Shown here one piece after another: positions 1 through 10,835 of a stretch of 64,000 bases of DNA (positions are counted from its first letter, which is position 1; the number at the start of each line of letters is the position of its first letter). A program made the translations under genes and the position numbers. Below the pieces are notes generated by a model. That model was not told the origin of the DNA, searched no databases, and saw only the letters and a program-made list of their open reading frames with translations. The DNA is from Sophora flavescens (taxonomy: Eukaryota; Streptophyta; Magnoliopsida; Fabales; Fabaceae). Location: positions 238,791,086-238,855,085 of the forward strand of contig CM061064.1 in the NCBI GenBank assembly GCA_030762895.1, written 5' to 3'.

Positions 1-1589
1 CATAATCTCATAGGTAACCTCAATAAAATCTCATCTCATCAATCTCATCATCATCATATCTCAGTAATCATCTCGGTTAGGCACTACTAACACATATAAC
101 ATGAATTCCCCTATACATCCTCATGTCTCAACATAACTTATCATTTACTCACACTTTAATCACAATCATAACACTCATCATATCATCATGTCATATCATC
201 ATCATTACATACATATCATTATTTCCAAAAAATATAATAAAATAATAAATATAGACCTTTTCCAAAATAATTCCATACTCATAATATCATCATCTAGCAG
301 GTACCAATATCCGGTCAACCAATCAAAACATGCAATCATCCCATAATAAAATAATATATTATCGTAACCTCGATAAATGCACAATTTCTATATCATCATT
401 GGCACCACTAGGCAGTCCCCAATGTGATATGGACATTGTCCGTTACTCGCTTTTGTGTAGGGTTTAGGTCGCCCTACGCCATTATCGAATTAAATGCGAT
501 TACACCGTTTCCGACATTAAATGGTTTCTTTTCCCCACCTGGAGAGTCGTGCGCTAAAAGAAATGAGACGAAATGAAGAAATCCCCCAACCTCTCAGTTC
601 TGCCCTGCGCAGGTCTCAGGCCTTTGAGCCTCCAAAAAATCACCTACATACCACATTACGAAGCGCACGTTACTAGGAGTTCATAATCGAAGATGGAATC
701 GAATTCCGACAAACGAAACTAAAGATATTAAGATAAACATAACGAAACGAGTTTCGAAACGAGGAGAGGATGATTTTACCTTCAGTTTTTGAGGAAAAGA
801 AGAGAACAATGAAGGTATCATCCTCACGAACACAACCGCGCAACCGGAATCACGACGGGATGATCGGGCAAGCCACACTCACACTAGAACTCTTTTCTCT
901 CACTAAACTCTCTCTTTCTCTCTCTCTATATTCTCCTCTTTGTTTTCTCAGACTTCTTCTCTCTGCCTTCATTTTTCTTTTGATGACTTAAGTGAATTAA
1001 GTCACTTAAGTCATATTTTATTTTTGTTGAAATACACGCTAGTGCCCGAGCGCTGGAAAAACAGCGTCCGAGCATTCCAACGCTTGAGTGTTAGTTTTTC
1101 CATGCTCGAGCGTTGGGAGTGGGTGGAACATCGTGCCATGCTAACACTCCTGGAGTGCCATGTCAGCCCTGGTGACACGTGGCAGGTCAAAGCATGGCCA
1201 TTGTCTGTTGACCTGGGCGCTTGAGCGCTGGTGTATCCATGCTCAAGCATGACTTCTGACAAAAAGTCAACTCTTTGTGTTCAAGGTCCGTTCGATGTTC
1301 GATTGAGCTCAAATTTGAGATATAGGCTCATTAGGACCTAACAAACATCCTAAAACCATCAAAAGGCCTAATCTCATCTCTAACTCTAAAATTCTTATTT
1401 CACACTCAAACGTCTTAAAGACTGTAATCGTGAAATCCTAAATTTTGTTCCTACGTTCCAACTCACTCGATAAGGCTATGTACTTGCCATGCAAAGGGCT
1501 CTAAACCTCAAACAACATCTCATCTCTGTAATCCAAGTCCTAACCCTAATCCTCATACGTAAACTATACATGAAAAATCGGATGTTACA
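1..1589 (-). repeat. 3' LTR of chromovirus-like element H, cut by window edge
   Basis: On the minus strand the LTR starts at 1589 with TGTAACATCC, directly after a purine-rich tract, and runs off the left edge. Its distal half (about 1-640) is clearly related to the K-family LTR at 2830-3720: it has the same TCATC-rich stretch and the same GTAGGGTTTAGGTCGCC block near 455. The first ~900 bases of the LTR differ from K, so H is a related but distinct family. The ORFs inside are low-complexity chance frames. Confidence 0.8.
1035..1245. repeat. Cluster of GCTYGAGCG palindromes in the H LTR
   Basis: Variants of a short near-palindrome (CGAGCGCTGG, CTCGAGCGTTGG, CTTGAGCGCTGG, GTCCGAGCATTCC and similar) recur at least six times in about 210 bases, in both orientations. 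An AT-rich stretch follows on the minus strand (about 1030-1010), where a promoter could lie, but no clear TATA box was found. The arrangement resembles the palindrome clusters in elements C, D and F, with a different core sequence. Confidence 0.55.
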
Positions 1590-1602
1590 TTCCTACCCCG
1601 TT
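1590..1602 (-). other. Polypurine tract of element H
   Basis: On the minus strand AACGGGGTAGGAA sits directly before the LTR start TGTAACATCC. Element B has the matching arrangement (AAGAGGGGTAGTAA before TGTAACACCC), which supports plus-strand priming at this site. Confidence 0.75.
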
Positions 1603-1647
1603 AAAAGAAATTATGTCCTCGGAATTTACATACCTGAAAACAAATGG

Positions 1648-2450
1648 GGGTACTGCTACTGAATGTCTGCCTCACGATCCCAAGTAGAATCTCCGGTAAC
1701 ACTATTCCATATGACCTTGACCAGGGGAATCTGATTACCATGGAGTTCTTTAATCCTTCTATCTGCAATCTTAATTAGTAAAGCCTCATATTCTAGATTA
1801 TCTCGGAGTTGTATGGACTCAGGCTCAATGACATGAGAAGGATCAGGATAATATTTTATCAACTGGGATACATAGAAGACATCATGGAGGTTGGAAAGGT
1901 AAGGGGGTAAGGCTATCTGGTAAGCTACTGAACCAATTCGTCGAAGAATCTGCAATGGTCCAATGAAGCGGGGAGTGAGCTTTCTAGACTTCATACCTCT
2001 GCCAATTTCGGTCTTCGAAGTGACTCTCAAAAACACATGATCACCTTCTTGGAACTCTAAGGATCTCCTCCTCTAATTACTGTATCTTCTCTGCCTATCT
2101 TGCACTTCCTTCATTTTCTCTTTGATTTTCTTGACTTGCTCCGTTGTTTGCTGTATTATATCAGGACCCAACACTTGGCTCTCACCCGTCTCATACCAAC
2201 ACAACGGAGACCTATACTTTCTTCCATATAGAGCCTCATACGGTGCCATCCCGATGCTGCTGTGGAAACTGTTATTGTAGGTGAACTCAATCAATGGTAA
2301 GAACACATCCCAACTACCACATGTTCCAACACACAAGCTCTTTAAAGATCCTCCAATGACTAAATTGTTCTCTATGACTGTCCATTCGTCTGAGGATGAT
2401 AAGTAGAACTCATCCTCAACCTTATTCCCAAAGCATTGTGTAACTGTGGG
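1648..2450 (-). pseudogene. Ty3-type integrase C-terminal half with chromodomain-like tail (decayed)
   Basis: Minus-strand frames match the C-terminal half of a plant Ty3 chromovirus integrase. In order: the HPQTNGQS region of the catalytic core near 2400; an APYEALYGRKYRSP stretch near 2240; a GPLQILRRIGSVAYQIALPP segment; and a tail ending IPLVKVIWNSVTGDSTWDRE, which resembles a chromodomain. The glutamate codon of the catalytic triad (expected just after GQS) reads TAG, and there are further stops and frameshifts at about 2073-2400. Gag, protease, reverse transcriptase and the N-terminal part of integrase are absent. The chromodomain-like tail suggests the Tekay/Del group; that lineage call is inference. 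Confidence 0.85.
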
Positions 2451-2554
2451 TAGTTGGGAAGATAAGCAGAAATGCTGTATGAATAATCTCCTCAGGTATC
2501 GGCCATATCCGGATATCACAACAATAAAATCGACACGTCCCAGAGTCCCCGGTG

Positions 2555-2665
2555 CCCACCCTCGTCTGCGGCTGGAGGGTGCCCATGCAAAGCAATGGCA
2601 CTAAAGCTACACAACACGGTGCACACTTCTGGACCACAATCCAGGATGCTCATGCAACGCATGAA
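2555..2665 (-). other. Two tandem box-plus-hairpin units in the K LTR
   Basis: On the minus strand two units follow one another, each with a CTATAG/CTTTAG...CATTGC-like box and then a hairpin. In unit 1, CTGGA pairs with TCCAG (2629-2633 with 2640-2644). In unit 2, CACCCTC pairs with GAGGGTG (2557-2563 with 2575-2581). The same layout is present in the solo K LTR and in both B LTRs, with different stem sequences. Confidence 0.6.
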
Positions 2666-3077
2666 CTATAGCCGTGACTAAAATGAAATCATCTCTGGAC
2701 GGTTTGCCGTTAGCCTATCCCCGAGAATTTTCCCTTCGAGGCATAGACCCCACTCGACCATGTTTCAGGTCCACTCGACCATGTTTCAGGTCCCTCATAT
2801 CGCAAACCATGTTTCAGGTCACCCCCTAGTGCCTTAACCGGTCATCCTAATCTCATAAATAACCTCAAAATAATCTCATCTCATTAATCTCAACCTCATC
2901 TCACGATAATCATCTCGGTTGGGCATTGCTATCACATATCATATGCAATCCCCAAATACATCTAAGCACAATCATTACACTCATCCTATCATCATAATCG
3001 TCATCATGTTATCCAAAATCATCATCATATATCCTCATATCATAATATCATTTCCGAATAATAAATATCAAAATATA

Positions 3078-3103
3078 ATAATAATAATAATAACAATAAT
3101 CAC

Positions 3104-3183
<80 letters not shown>

Positions 3184-3203
3184 TAGTGATGATAATAATA
3201 ATA

Positions 3204-3235
<32 letters not shown>

Positions 3236-3241
3236 AATGAC

Positions 3242-3286
<45 letters not shown>

Positions 3287-3314
3287 CACAGTAGTAATGA
3301 TGATGATGATGATG

Positions 3315-3360
<46 letters not shown>
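3078..3360. repeat. Expanded AAT/ATG trinucleotide microsatellite
   Basis: About 280 bases of AAT repeats are interrupted by two ATG (GATGAT) blocks near 3205-3240 and 3300-3316. The corresponding place in the K solo LTR (near 18545) has only a handful of TTA units, so the tract expanded in this copy. The long isoleucine/methionine frames here are artefacts of the repeat. Confidence 0.95.
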
Positions 3361-3809
3361 GTATAAACACTTTTAAAATAATTACCACACTCATGATATC
3401 ATATCTCAAGTACCAAGTTCAAATCAATCAGTCAAACATGCAATTAGCACGTAATAAAATAAAATAATATATATGTGTAGCGCAACGACGATAAACGCAC
3501 AATTTCTATACCATCATCGGTACCACTGAGTAGTCCCCCAATGTGGTATAGACATTGTCCATTACTCGCTCTCATGTAGGGTTTGGGTCGCCCTACGCCA
3601 TTATCTAATTAAATGTAACCGCTCCGTTTCCGACGTTAAATAGCTTCTTTCCCTCACCTGAGATGTCTTAGGTTAGCTCTGGAGTAACGAAACGGACACT
3701 CCCTATACTTCCTCAAATCTGCCATGCACAGTTCTACACCCTCCGGGGCTCCAAAAATTCACCTGAACACATCATTCACTAGTGGAAAATATACATTAGA
3801 CGGTAAAGG

Positions 3810-4078
3810 TTTACGTCAGTTAACCAAAAGCTAGACGTTAAAAAGGGGGCAGTGGCAGTTTTGTAAATATCAGACTTCATTAATTCAATTTTAACGTCAG
3901 TTGTTTTAAGGACCGACGTTAAAAGTGAAGTGACTCACTTTTAACGCCAGTTCAATAAACAACTGACGTTAATAGTGAACATTTTAACATCAGTTCTTTA
4001 TCGAACTGACGTTAAAAGCGAGTCACTTCACTTTTAACGTCAGTCCTTACATCAACAGACGTTAAAGGTTATTTTAAT
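3810..4078. repeat. Left subterminal repeat array of the CACTA element
   Basis: The motif TTAACGTCAGTT and its complement AACTGACGTTAA recur as inverted pairs separated by 5-15 bases, so each pair can form a hairpin. Subterminal arrays of this kind are the usual TnpA binding region in CACTA elements. The role is inferred from the family; the repeats are seen directly. Confidence 0.85.
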
Positions 4079-4630
4079 AATTTTTTTATCTAGTATACGT
4101 ACCCTTCCGCATTGCCTTCGTCAAAGTTTTAGTTTCACAATTGCTTTGATGCTTTGTGTTTCTGTTTTGAAAACTAAAATATATGTGCGAAGTATAAGTT
4201 GAATCAATAACCCAAACCGGATCTCATTCATGAAGTGTAATACAGACTGATACAGAAGATTGAAAGGGTTTAAAATCCTATAAAAAGTTACATTGAAAGG
4301 GTTTAAAATCCTAAACATTAAAGTTACATCCCATCAGAGAGTTTTATGAAATATGCCAAAGGGAAAACTATACTCCGAAGGGTGCACTCAATCTGTTTTA
4401 GCAATGGTCTTGGAACAGTCACTTGCATCCTTTAAGACCTCAGAAAACTGGGGGGCATGAGAGAGCTCAAGAGAGGCAAAAACAGGTGCACTAGATCTGT
4501 TTCAAGCAAAGGCAGTGGTTCTAGAGACTTCCATGACGGTCACTTGCTGCCAAAGCTGAGGTTTTGGAACTGTGACACCCGAGCACCTGATTTGCCCTCC
4601 AGCAGCTGATTCTCCGGAAGAATGATAAGG
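4079..4630. other. AT-rich CACTA interior, no gene recognised
   Basis: This stretch lies between the left subterminal array and the first copy of an internal duplication. A short direct repeat (GAAAGGGTTTAAAATCCTA) occurs twice near 4260-4315. I see no coding signal. Confidence 0.5.
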
Positions 4631-4965
4631 TGAGCAACTCACATTACGTGATTTACACAAGCTTAGCACCCATGTTACGTGATTTACACAACCTCAGAAG
4701 TTGTTTGACCATTAAGACAAAGATCTTTGAGTCTAGGAATAGGAAGAAAGAGTGATGAAGTTAATCTCCATGGCAGAGCCATATTGTGAAGCCGAAAATT
4801 AAAAGGATGGAAGGAAGCTATTTATAGGAGCTGGGGATGAAGTTACTAAGCTATTCTGATTTTCTTGAAAACTTATCTATAAACTTAATGCTCATTAAGA
4901 GGATTAAGTTACAAGGTGCATGGATAAGTAGCACAGTAGTCAAAGGAATGAATGTTTTTGCAGAT
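4631..4965. repeat. Internal direct duplication, copy 1 (~335 bp)
   Basis: This block is nearly identical to 5815-6147, in the same orientation. It includes repeated ATTACGTGATTTACACAA motifs, a TATTTATAGGAGC stretch and a shared end at TGTTTTTGCAGA. Each copy is followed by a fresh array of AACGTCAG repeats, so the duplicated unit includes part of the subterminal region. No coding frame is recognised. Confidence 0.8.
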
Positions 4966-4974
4966 ATCTATACA

Positions 4975-5285
4975 CTTTTCACGTCAGTTGTTTAAAAAAA
5001 CTGATGTTAAAAGTGTTTTTAAAATAAAAAATATTTATTGTTAACGTCAGTTTTTTATACAACTGACGTTAAAAGTGTGATTTTTACTTCAGTTAAATAA
5101 ATAGCTGACGTAAATAATCCTATATATTATAAACGCGTAGAATGAATATTGGAAATAATGTAATTAATATACGGGAACTTGGCAGTCATAAATTAAGTTG
5201 ACGTTAAAAATGAGGTGGTGGCAGTTTGTAAATATTAAATCACTATTTGCGTCAGTTCTATAAATAACTGACGTAAATAATTATG
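4975..5285. repeat. Second AACGTCAG array inside the CACTA element
   Basis: Inverted pairs of ACGTCAGTT and AACTGACGT recur at about 4980-5110 and again at 5240-5280, as at the true ends. Their internal position fits duplication of the terminal region or an older nested relative. Confidence 0.7.
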
Positions 5286-5814
5286 AAACTCATTTAATTG
5301 GTTGTCATGTCCCTATTGTCCCTCTTAACACAGATCACTCCATATAGTGCAGTTTATTTCTAAACCTTTTTTTTTAAAACAAGTTTATTTTTAATTTTTA
5401 TTAATTAGCTTGAATTAGTAAACAAATTCTTGTGCAAATTAAAATAAATAAACACTTAACATAAAACAAGTTATATGTATAATCAAATTGTATCTCATTG
5501 AAGCGATTCATAAGTTAAAATTACATGATTAAAAGATAAAAAATTTCTGCAACATAGCCCTAAAATATAAAAAAGTTTCTACTTCAACATCATTTTCTTC
5601 TCAGTCCTGTCATCAGAAACTCCAATGGATGCATCACCTCCCTCGCTTGAATTCCATGATGCAAAGTAAATCCTCAGTCACTAGCAGCGAAAGCAAAGTG
5701 AAATGGATCTTTGCATCTTTCTTCTTCACTAGAATTCCTTGATGCATCGTCTTGAATCCACAGTCACTTGCTTCCAAAGCAAAGTGAAAGGGATGACGGG
5801 GATGAAATAAAGTG
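5286..5814. other. AT-rich CACTA interior, no gene recognised
   Basis: I found no motif or coding frame here beyond a short repeated phrase (CAGTCACTTGCTTCCAAAGC) related to sequence near 4530-4550. Confidence 0.4.
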
Positions 5815-6147
5815 AGAGAATCACATTACGTGATTCACACAACCTTACCATCCATGTTATGTGATTTACACAACCTCAGAAGTTGTTTGACCATTAAGAC
5901 AAAGATCTTTGAGTCTAGGCATAGGAAGAAAGAGTGATGAAGTTAATCTCCATGGCAGAGCCATATTGTGAAGTAGAAAAAATTAAAAGGATGGAAGGAA
6001 GCTATTTATAGGAGCAGGGGATGAAGTTACTAAGCTATTCTGATTTTCTTGAAAACTTATCTAAAAACTTAACGCTCATTAAGAGGATTAGGTTACAAGG
6101 TGAATGGGTAAGTAGCACAGTAGTCAAAGGAATGAATGTTTTTGCAG
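5815..6147. repeat. Internal direct duplication, copy 2 (~333 bp)
   Basis: This is the second copy of the block at 4631-4965, with scattered substitutions. It is followed at 6160-6290 by another AACGTCAG array. Confidence 0.8.
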
Positions 6148-6159
6148 AAACTAATAAAC

Positions 6160-6290
6160 TTTTAACGTCCGTTGTGTAATACAACCGACGTTAGAAGTGT
6201 GAGTGTTTTTAACGTCAGTTTCTTAAGACAACTGACGTTAAATATATGACCTTTAACGTCAGTTTTTACTAACAACTGACGTAAAATGTT
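6160..6290. repeat. Third AACGTCAG array inside the CACTA element
   Basis: Three inverted pairs of AACGTCAGTT / AACTGACGTT sit within 130 bases, directly upstream of the likely start region of the transposon gene. Confidence 0.75.
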
Positions 6291-6309
6291 GTTTTATTTT
6301 GATTATAAC

Positions 6310-6480
6310 GTTTACACTCGCACGCCTTCTGCACTTCTCTGTACGTCTCTTTTCTCTTTTCATCACGCTCAACCCTCACTCTCAACCCTCACTCTCACTC
6401 TCACTCTCACTCTGCCCTAATCGCGAGCTCATCTCCACCGCAACCACCACGATGGTTCTTCGCCACCACCGTGAGGTACA
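6310..6480 (+). promoter_or_regulatory. CT-rich leader and possible first exon of the CACTA gene
   Basis: A pyrimidine-rich stretch with repeated CACTCT units precedes ATG at 6452 and a short frame that meets a GTACAC donor-like site near 6475. The composition resembles a plant 5' leader. No TATA box was convincing, and the link to the exons downstream of 7150 is inference. Confidence 0.3.
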
Positions 6481-6664
6481 CTCTTAACCCCTAACTCTGT
6501 CTTTCCCGCTCATTCTTTGCAATAATTTGACATATCTCTTTCGCCTTCCCGCGCACTAACTCTCCTTGTCCCCCTGCTCCCAGTAACCACATCGAACGTT
6601 GGCCACCACTCGAGCTTCCCTCCCACCACCACGCGAGCGCCTGTTTCTGGGGAGTCTTTAGGGA

Positions 6665-6870
6665 ACATTTTTTTTATTTTTGGTTTTGAGTGTATGTTGA
6701 AATTATAGTCTCAGTAGTTGAAACTCGAAACTGTGAGTTTGAGTTGTTTGGAATGTCTCTATTTTTGGTTTTGAGTGTATGTTGAAACTGTAGTCTCAGT
6801 AGTTGAAACTTGAAACCGTGAGTTTGAGTTGTTTGGAATGTCTCCATTTTTGGTTTTGAGTGCATGTTGC
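6665..6870. repeat. ~88-bp tandem repeat, just over two copies
   Basis: The unit containing TTTTGAGTGTATGTTGAAA...CTCAGTAGTTGAAACT...GAGTTGTTTGGAATGTCTC occurs at about 6670-6757 and 6758-6845, with a partial third start. It lies in the putative first intron of the CACTA gene. Confidence 0.8.
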
Positions 6871-7010
6871 TCTACTGGTTGATCTGTCACGGCCGTGATG
6901 CTCATCACGGCTAGGCCGTGATCAGTTCTACCTATGAGGGTCTGGTTCAGTTGGCACGTTACGGCCGTGATGGACATCACAGCCAGACCGTGACCAGTGC
7001 TTGGCAATCG
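6871..7010. repeat. Captured fragment of the C-family LTR palindrome array
   Basis: Two copies of the TCACGGCCGTGATG...CATCACGGC(TAG)GCCGTGA motif lie here, separated by GAGGGTCTGGTTCAGTTGGCA. The reverse complement of the element C LTR (around 21280-21360) has the same motif order and nearly the same spacer. This piece therefore looks copied from a C-type LTR into the CACTA element, upstream of its coding exons. Confidence 0.75.
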
Positions 7011-7150
7011 TCAAAAACTATAGTTTTCAATCTCCCGTATTGTCCTTATATTGGATAGATGTTTTGTATATCTACAGAACCTATCTAGTTATTTTTATTT
7101 ATACTTCTGCATTTATTTTGAGTTATAACCTATGTTAATACATATATATT

Positions 7151-8850
7151 GTTTCTGAACAGGCATACATATGGATCAGTCGGATAGCCCACATGCACGG
7201 GAGGACACTGTGGGGGCTTCGCAGGACCCGATCACGCCTACACCTGATTCTAGTGTAAGTTTACATGTTATATACTATCTTTAGTCCTTCTTTTTAATGT
7301 AAGTTTATAATGTTACAACCCTCTATTTTATCATTTTTTTTGTCCATACAAACATCACAGGCTCATAGGAAACGGGGTAGATGAGCCACCTCGTTGAAGA
7401 AACTAGAGAAGGACAGGCAAAGCGGACAGAAGCTTAAGGTGTCCTTCGATGCTAATCTAAATGCCCAGGGACCCCGTGCTAAAGAATTTAATAAGTGGGT
7501 GTTTCTACAATCGAAGCAGCACGTAAGCATTAACTACAACCACTGGAATGATGTTCCACAGAACGTTAAGGATCAGATTTGGGAGGCTATCACGGTATTT
7601 TACCTTTACATTCATTTGATTTACATTATTAGATAATTATCCGAGTTATAATCCATCCAGTTGTTATGTATTTAATGTGTAGGTAGCTTGGACTGTGCCA
7701 AATGACGAGGATCATCGTCATAAATGTATGAAAATGGTATCAAAGCGATGGAATGGGTTCAAGCATGATCTTACCAGGTACTATGTATCTGGGAAGAAGC
7801 GGCTTGATAAAATGTTCTCGGATTATCCCTGGATTGATCAGGATACTTGGGATATGTTTGCCAGGAGTCGACAGGATGGAGAATTTCAGGTTGGTTGATT
7901 AAGTTAATTTTGTATGCTTATTATAGATCATTTTACTGTATTTAATTATGTGTTTTTGTATGAATAGGCTAAGGCAAATAAGGGTCGGCAGAATCAGGCG
8001 AAGAACGTCCACCGCCACACCATGTCTCAGGGTGGGTACCAGACTCGGATCGAGCAGATGATGGCGGATAGGCTGAGGGCGAAGCAGGAAGAGCACTCTG
8101 CTAGGATTGAAAGAGGAGAAGTGCCTGAGGGCACACCATTAAGTCCTCCGTCGGACATCGACCGCGAGGATGTCTGGTTAGCTGACCACATGACAAAGAC
8201 GGGATCTTTTAAAGTTGATGCCATTCGCGAAGTGGCATATAAGATTGTAAGTAAATAATTAACTTGATTTCAATTGATATTTGTATAGATATTTGCAACA
8301 CTTTTCACTTGCACGTTTTTTCATTTTTTTTTCATTGTAGATGGATCTTAAAGCACAATCCTCCTAGGGCGCATTCGTCCCTTCTGGACGGTAGGACGTC
8401 TTGATGACTGCTCTAGGCAAGAAAGACCATCCTGGTCGGGTTCTCGGTGTTCCTAGGAACGTGACCATCAAAGAATATTATGGCAAGTCTGCTTCACGAA
8501 AGTGGGTGGTCGATGAAGCATCAATTTTGGCTGACATTACTCAGCACCTCATGTCCAACCCAGCTATTACAACACATCTGATGCAAGGCTTAATATCCAA
8601 CCAAGAATTCAAGCAGGTGCTTGCCAGAGAGCTTTCCTCCATCGGTACATCCCAGGACACCGCAGGGCATGCCAACCCTTCACATGTGAGCACAAAAGAG
8701 AGTTTTAGTAGGGCACATGTGGAGGACGATGAGTTGGCAGCTAGGGAGCGGGAGTTCGAAGTCCAACGCCATGAGCATGAGTTGGAAATGAAAAGGTGTC
8801 AGCTTGAGTTGGACTCCAAACGACGTGAGCTCGAAATGTTAACATAGGTA
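7151..8850 (+). pseudogene. CACTA TnpA-like (plant transposase, Ptta/En/Spm type) gene, decayed
   Basis: Several exon-like frames are separated by introns with GTAAGT/TTGTAG-type borders, starting at an ATG at 7171 (MDQSDSPHARED...). Successive exons encode a basic KKLEKDRQ segment, a GPRAKEFNKW...WNDVPQNVKDQIWE segment, a KRWNGFKHDLTRYY segment, a block starting at TMSQGGYQTRIEQ, and a HPGRVLGVPRNVTIKEYYG segment. It ends in a coiled-coil-like EREFEVQRHEHELEMKRCQ tail. This order is typical of plant En/Spm TnpA-like proteins, which bind subterminal repeats. In-frame stops after RKRGR (7382), after KAQSS (8365) and shortly after show that it is broken. Confidence 0.8.
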
Positions 8851-8939
8851 TGTATTCATTATTAATGTCCAAATTAGTCAAATAATTACTTGTGTTTTTT
8901 TAATTATCAACAACTTATCTATTTTATTTTTCCTAAACT

Positions 8940-10150
8940 GAAGGCCAAGTCGACGTCGGTGTCGCTGTCACCTATCACTCGTTTGTTCTCACTTGGTGAG
9001 GATTATGCGTTTGAGATTTTTGAATGTCCATTGGAGCATGATGGATGGGTGGTACGCCCAGATCAACGGAGGATATTTACCTTCTGTCGTGACGATCTCG
9101 GGAACGCCTGCAAAAATAACGTCTGGATGAACATTAATGTTTTCAGTCTCTGGTGCACGTAAGTTAATTTTAATTTTATAACTTATTTATTTTTGGTATT
9201 TTTCCATTTAATAATTTATTTTAATTTCAATATATATATTATGTAATTAACATCCACACCTTTTCATATCTTAGGTATCTCCATCGTCTTCAGCTTGATA
9301 AGGGCGTTGCATCGGTTTACGACTTCTTAGATCCGTCAATCCTTCTGCCCGATTTCTTTGCTGGCGATGCATTGAGTAAATACTTAGGGAACTTGTTGGG
9401 AGACAATCCAAAAGAATTATATCTGGCTCCCTACTGTATGAAAAGTCATTGGCTGTTGTTCGTACTTCACCCGTCTAGGCATACTGTCATATTCTTCTGC
9501 TCTCTCCACCAAGATCCGCCACCGAAGGTGGTGGAAGCTGTAAATAAGTAACTAATCTTAAATTTAATTTAAGTTTTAATATCAGTTTTTTTTAGTTTAT
9601 TACACACATGATATATGAATTTGTTAATTGATCGACATGATTATTTGTTTATGATAGCGCGCTGAAGGCGAGTAGCATAAGTTGCGCCAACGGGAGAAGT
9701 AGGACTTCTAAGGCTAAAGCAAATCCTGTATGGAACATCCTCAAGGTTTGGTAGTTTATTTATCAAATAATTAATATTATAATTACTAATTTATATGTAT
9801 ATTCAACTGACGTTGAAATTAATTTTGTTGGTAGTCTCGATTTCAAATTGACGGGTGGTCGTACGGCTATTATGTGATGCTTCATATGCTGAACATAGTC
9901 TCCGCATCTATTACGGATGGATGGAATAAGGTAATATTTAAACAACTTGTTAAATTATATATTATAGTTTTGAAGATGACTTGCATTGATGTTATTGTTA
10001 TTATTTGAACGTGTCTAGGCATTTATCGACCAATCGCCTATTCAAGAAGATGAGTTAAGAGACTTGAGGATGCGCTTCTCTGAATTCTTCTTCAAGTATG
10101 ATTCTGAAAAAGTAATTGACAGTATAACTCATCATTACTTAGATGAATAG
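8940..10150 (+). pseudogene. Ulp1-like (C48) cysteine protease gene of the CACTA element, catalytic Cys lost
   Basis: Exons at about 8944-9159, 9275-9549, 9658-9746, 9835-9930 and 10018-10150 encode a protein with an LYLAPYCMKSHWLLFVLHP segment, which carries the catalytic His region of Ulp1-like proteases, and a downstream GYYVMLHM segment. In this family the latter is preceded by Glu/Asp-Cys-Gly; here the codons read W-S-Y-G, so the nucleophilic cysteine is a tyrosine. The final exon ends at TAG 10148-10150. Such domains are commonly carried by plant CACTA and Mutator elements. Whether this is a separate gene or the 3' end of the TnpA-like transcript is open. Confidence 0.75.
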
Positions 10151-10187
10151 TTTTTTTGTTAGACTTTATACACTAATAAATAACATG

Positions 10188-10197
10188 TCTATATATA

Positions 10198-10240
<43 letters not shown>
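10188..10240. repeat. TA dinucleotide microsatellite
   Basis: About 50 bases of alternating TA with two C interruptions lie just 3' of the last protease exon. Confidence 0.95.
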
Positions 10241-10244
<4 letters not shown>

Positions 10245-10439
10245 AGATTGGTAGTTTTGTTTTTTAGACATTGGAACTAAAATTTATTTATATATATACA
10301 TGGGTTTTGGTTTTAAGTCCCCCCCATTGTTCCATTTTTCCTTTGCAATTCTGTAATGTGTGTGATATTCTGTGTTACTGGGATATTTACTGAATGCAGG
10401 GATAGCTGAGGGGAGTGATATTTTAAAACTGAATTTAAA

Positions 10440-10835
10440 AAAAAAAACTATTAACGTCAGTTGTATCAAACAACTGACGTTAATAGTATTTTATAAAATA
10501 TACAGTACACTATTAACGTCCGTTGTAATAAACAACTGACATTAAAATTAAACCTTTAACGTCGCTTTTTTAACAACAAGCGGCGTTAGTTTTAACAAAA
10601 TTAACGTCCGTTGTCTTAAAGAACTGACGTTAATAGTTTTATGTTTAACGTTGGTTGTTTAAAAAACTGACGTTAATTTTTACAAAATTAACGTCAGTTT
10701 TGTTAAAGAACTGACGTTAATAGTTTTATATTTAACATCAGTTCTAAACTGACGTTAAAATATTAACTATTAACGTCAGCTGTATTTACGTCAGTCAGTA
10801 TTCTGACGTAAAAACTCAATTTTAACTGACATAAA
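10440..10835. repeat. Right subterminal repeat array of the CACTA element
   Basis: At least eight AACGTCAGTT / AACTGACGTT units (some degenerate, such as AACGTCCG and AACATCAG) form inverted pairs in the last 400 bases, mirroring the left end. Confidence 0.88.

Larger units (their letters stand above)
2470..3776 (-). repeat. K-family LTR, downstream part (left of the CACTA insertion)
   Basis: The reverse complement matches the solo LTR at 17131-19843, from its position ~18130 to ~19170. The last ~670 bases of the LTR are missing, and it passes directly into the H integrase remnant near 2450-2470. A ~22-base unit (CCACTCGACCATGTTTCAGG) occurs about three times at 2750-2820, against two in the solo LTR. 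A paired hairpin region lies at 2555-2665 and a large trinucleotide expansion at 3078-3360. Confidence 0.85.

Noticed and set aside
2919..3467. Long isoleucine/methionine open frames on both strands
   Set aside because: They are translations of an AAT/ATG microsatellite with no other coding support.
10284..10469. Additional 3' exon of the CACTA gene
   Set aside because: No splice acceptor or domain match. The protease frame already ends at TAG 10150 and the subterminal repeats begin soon after.
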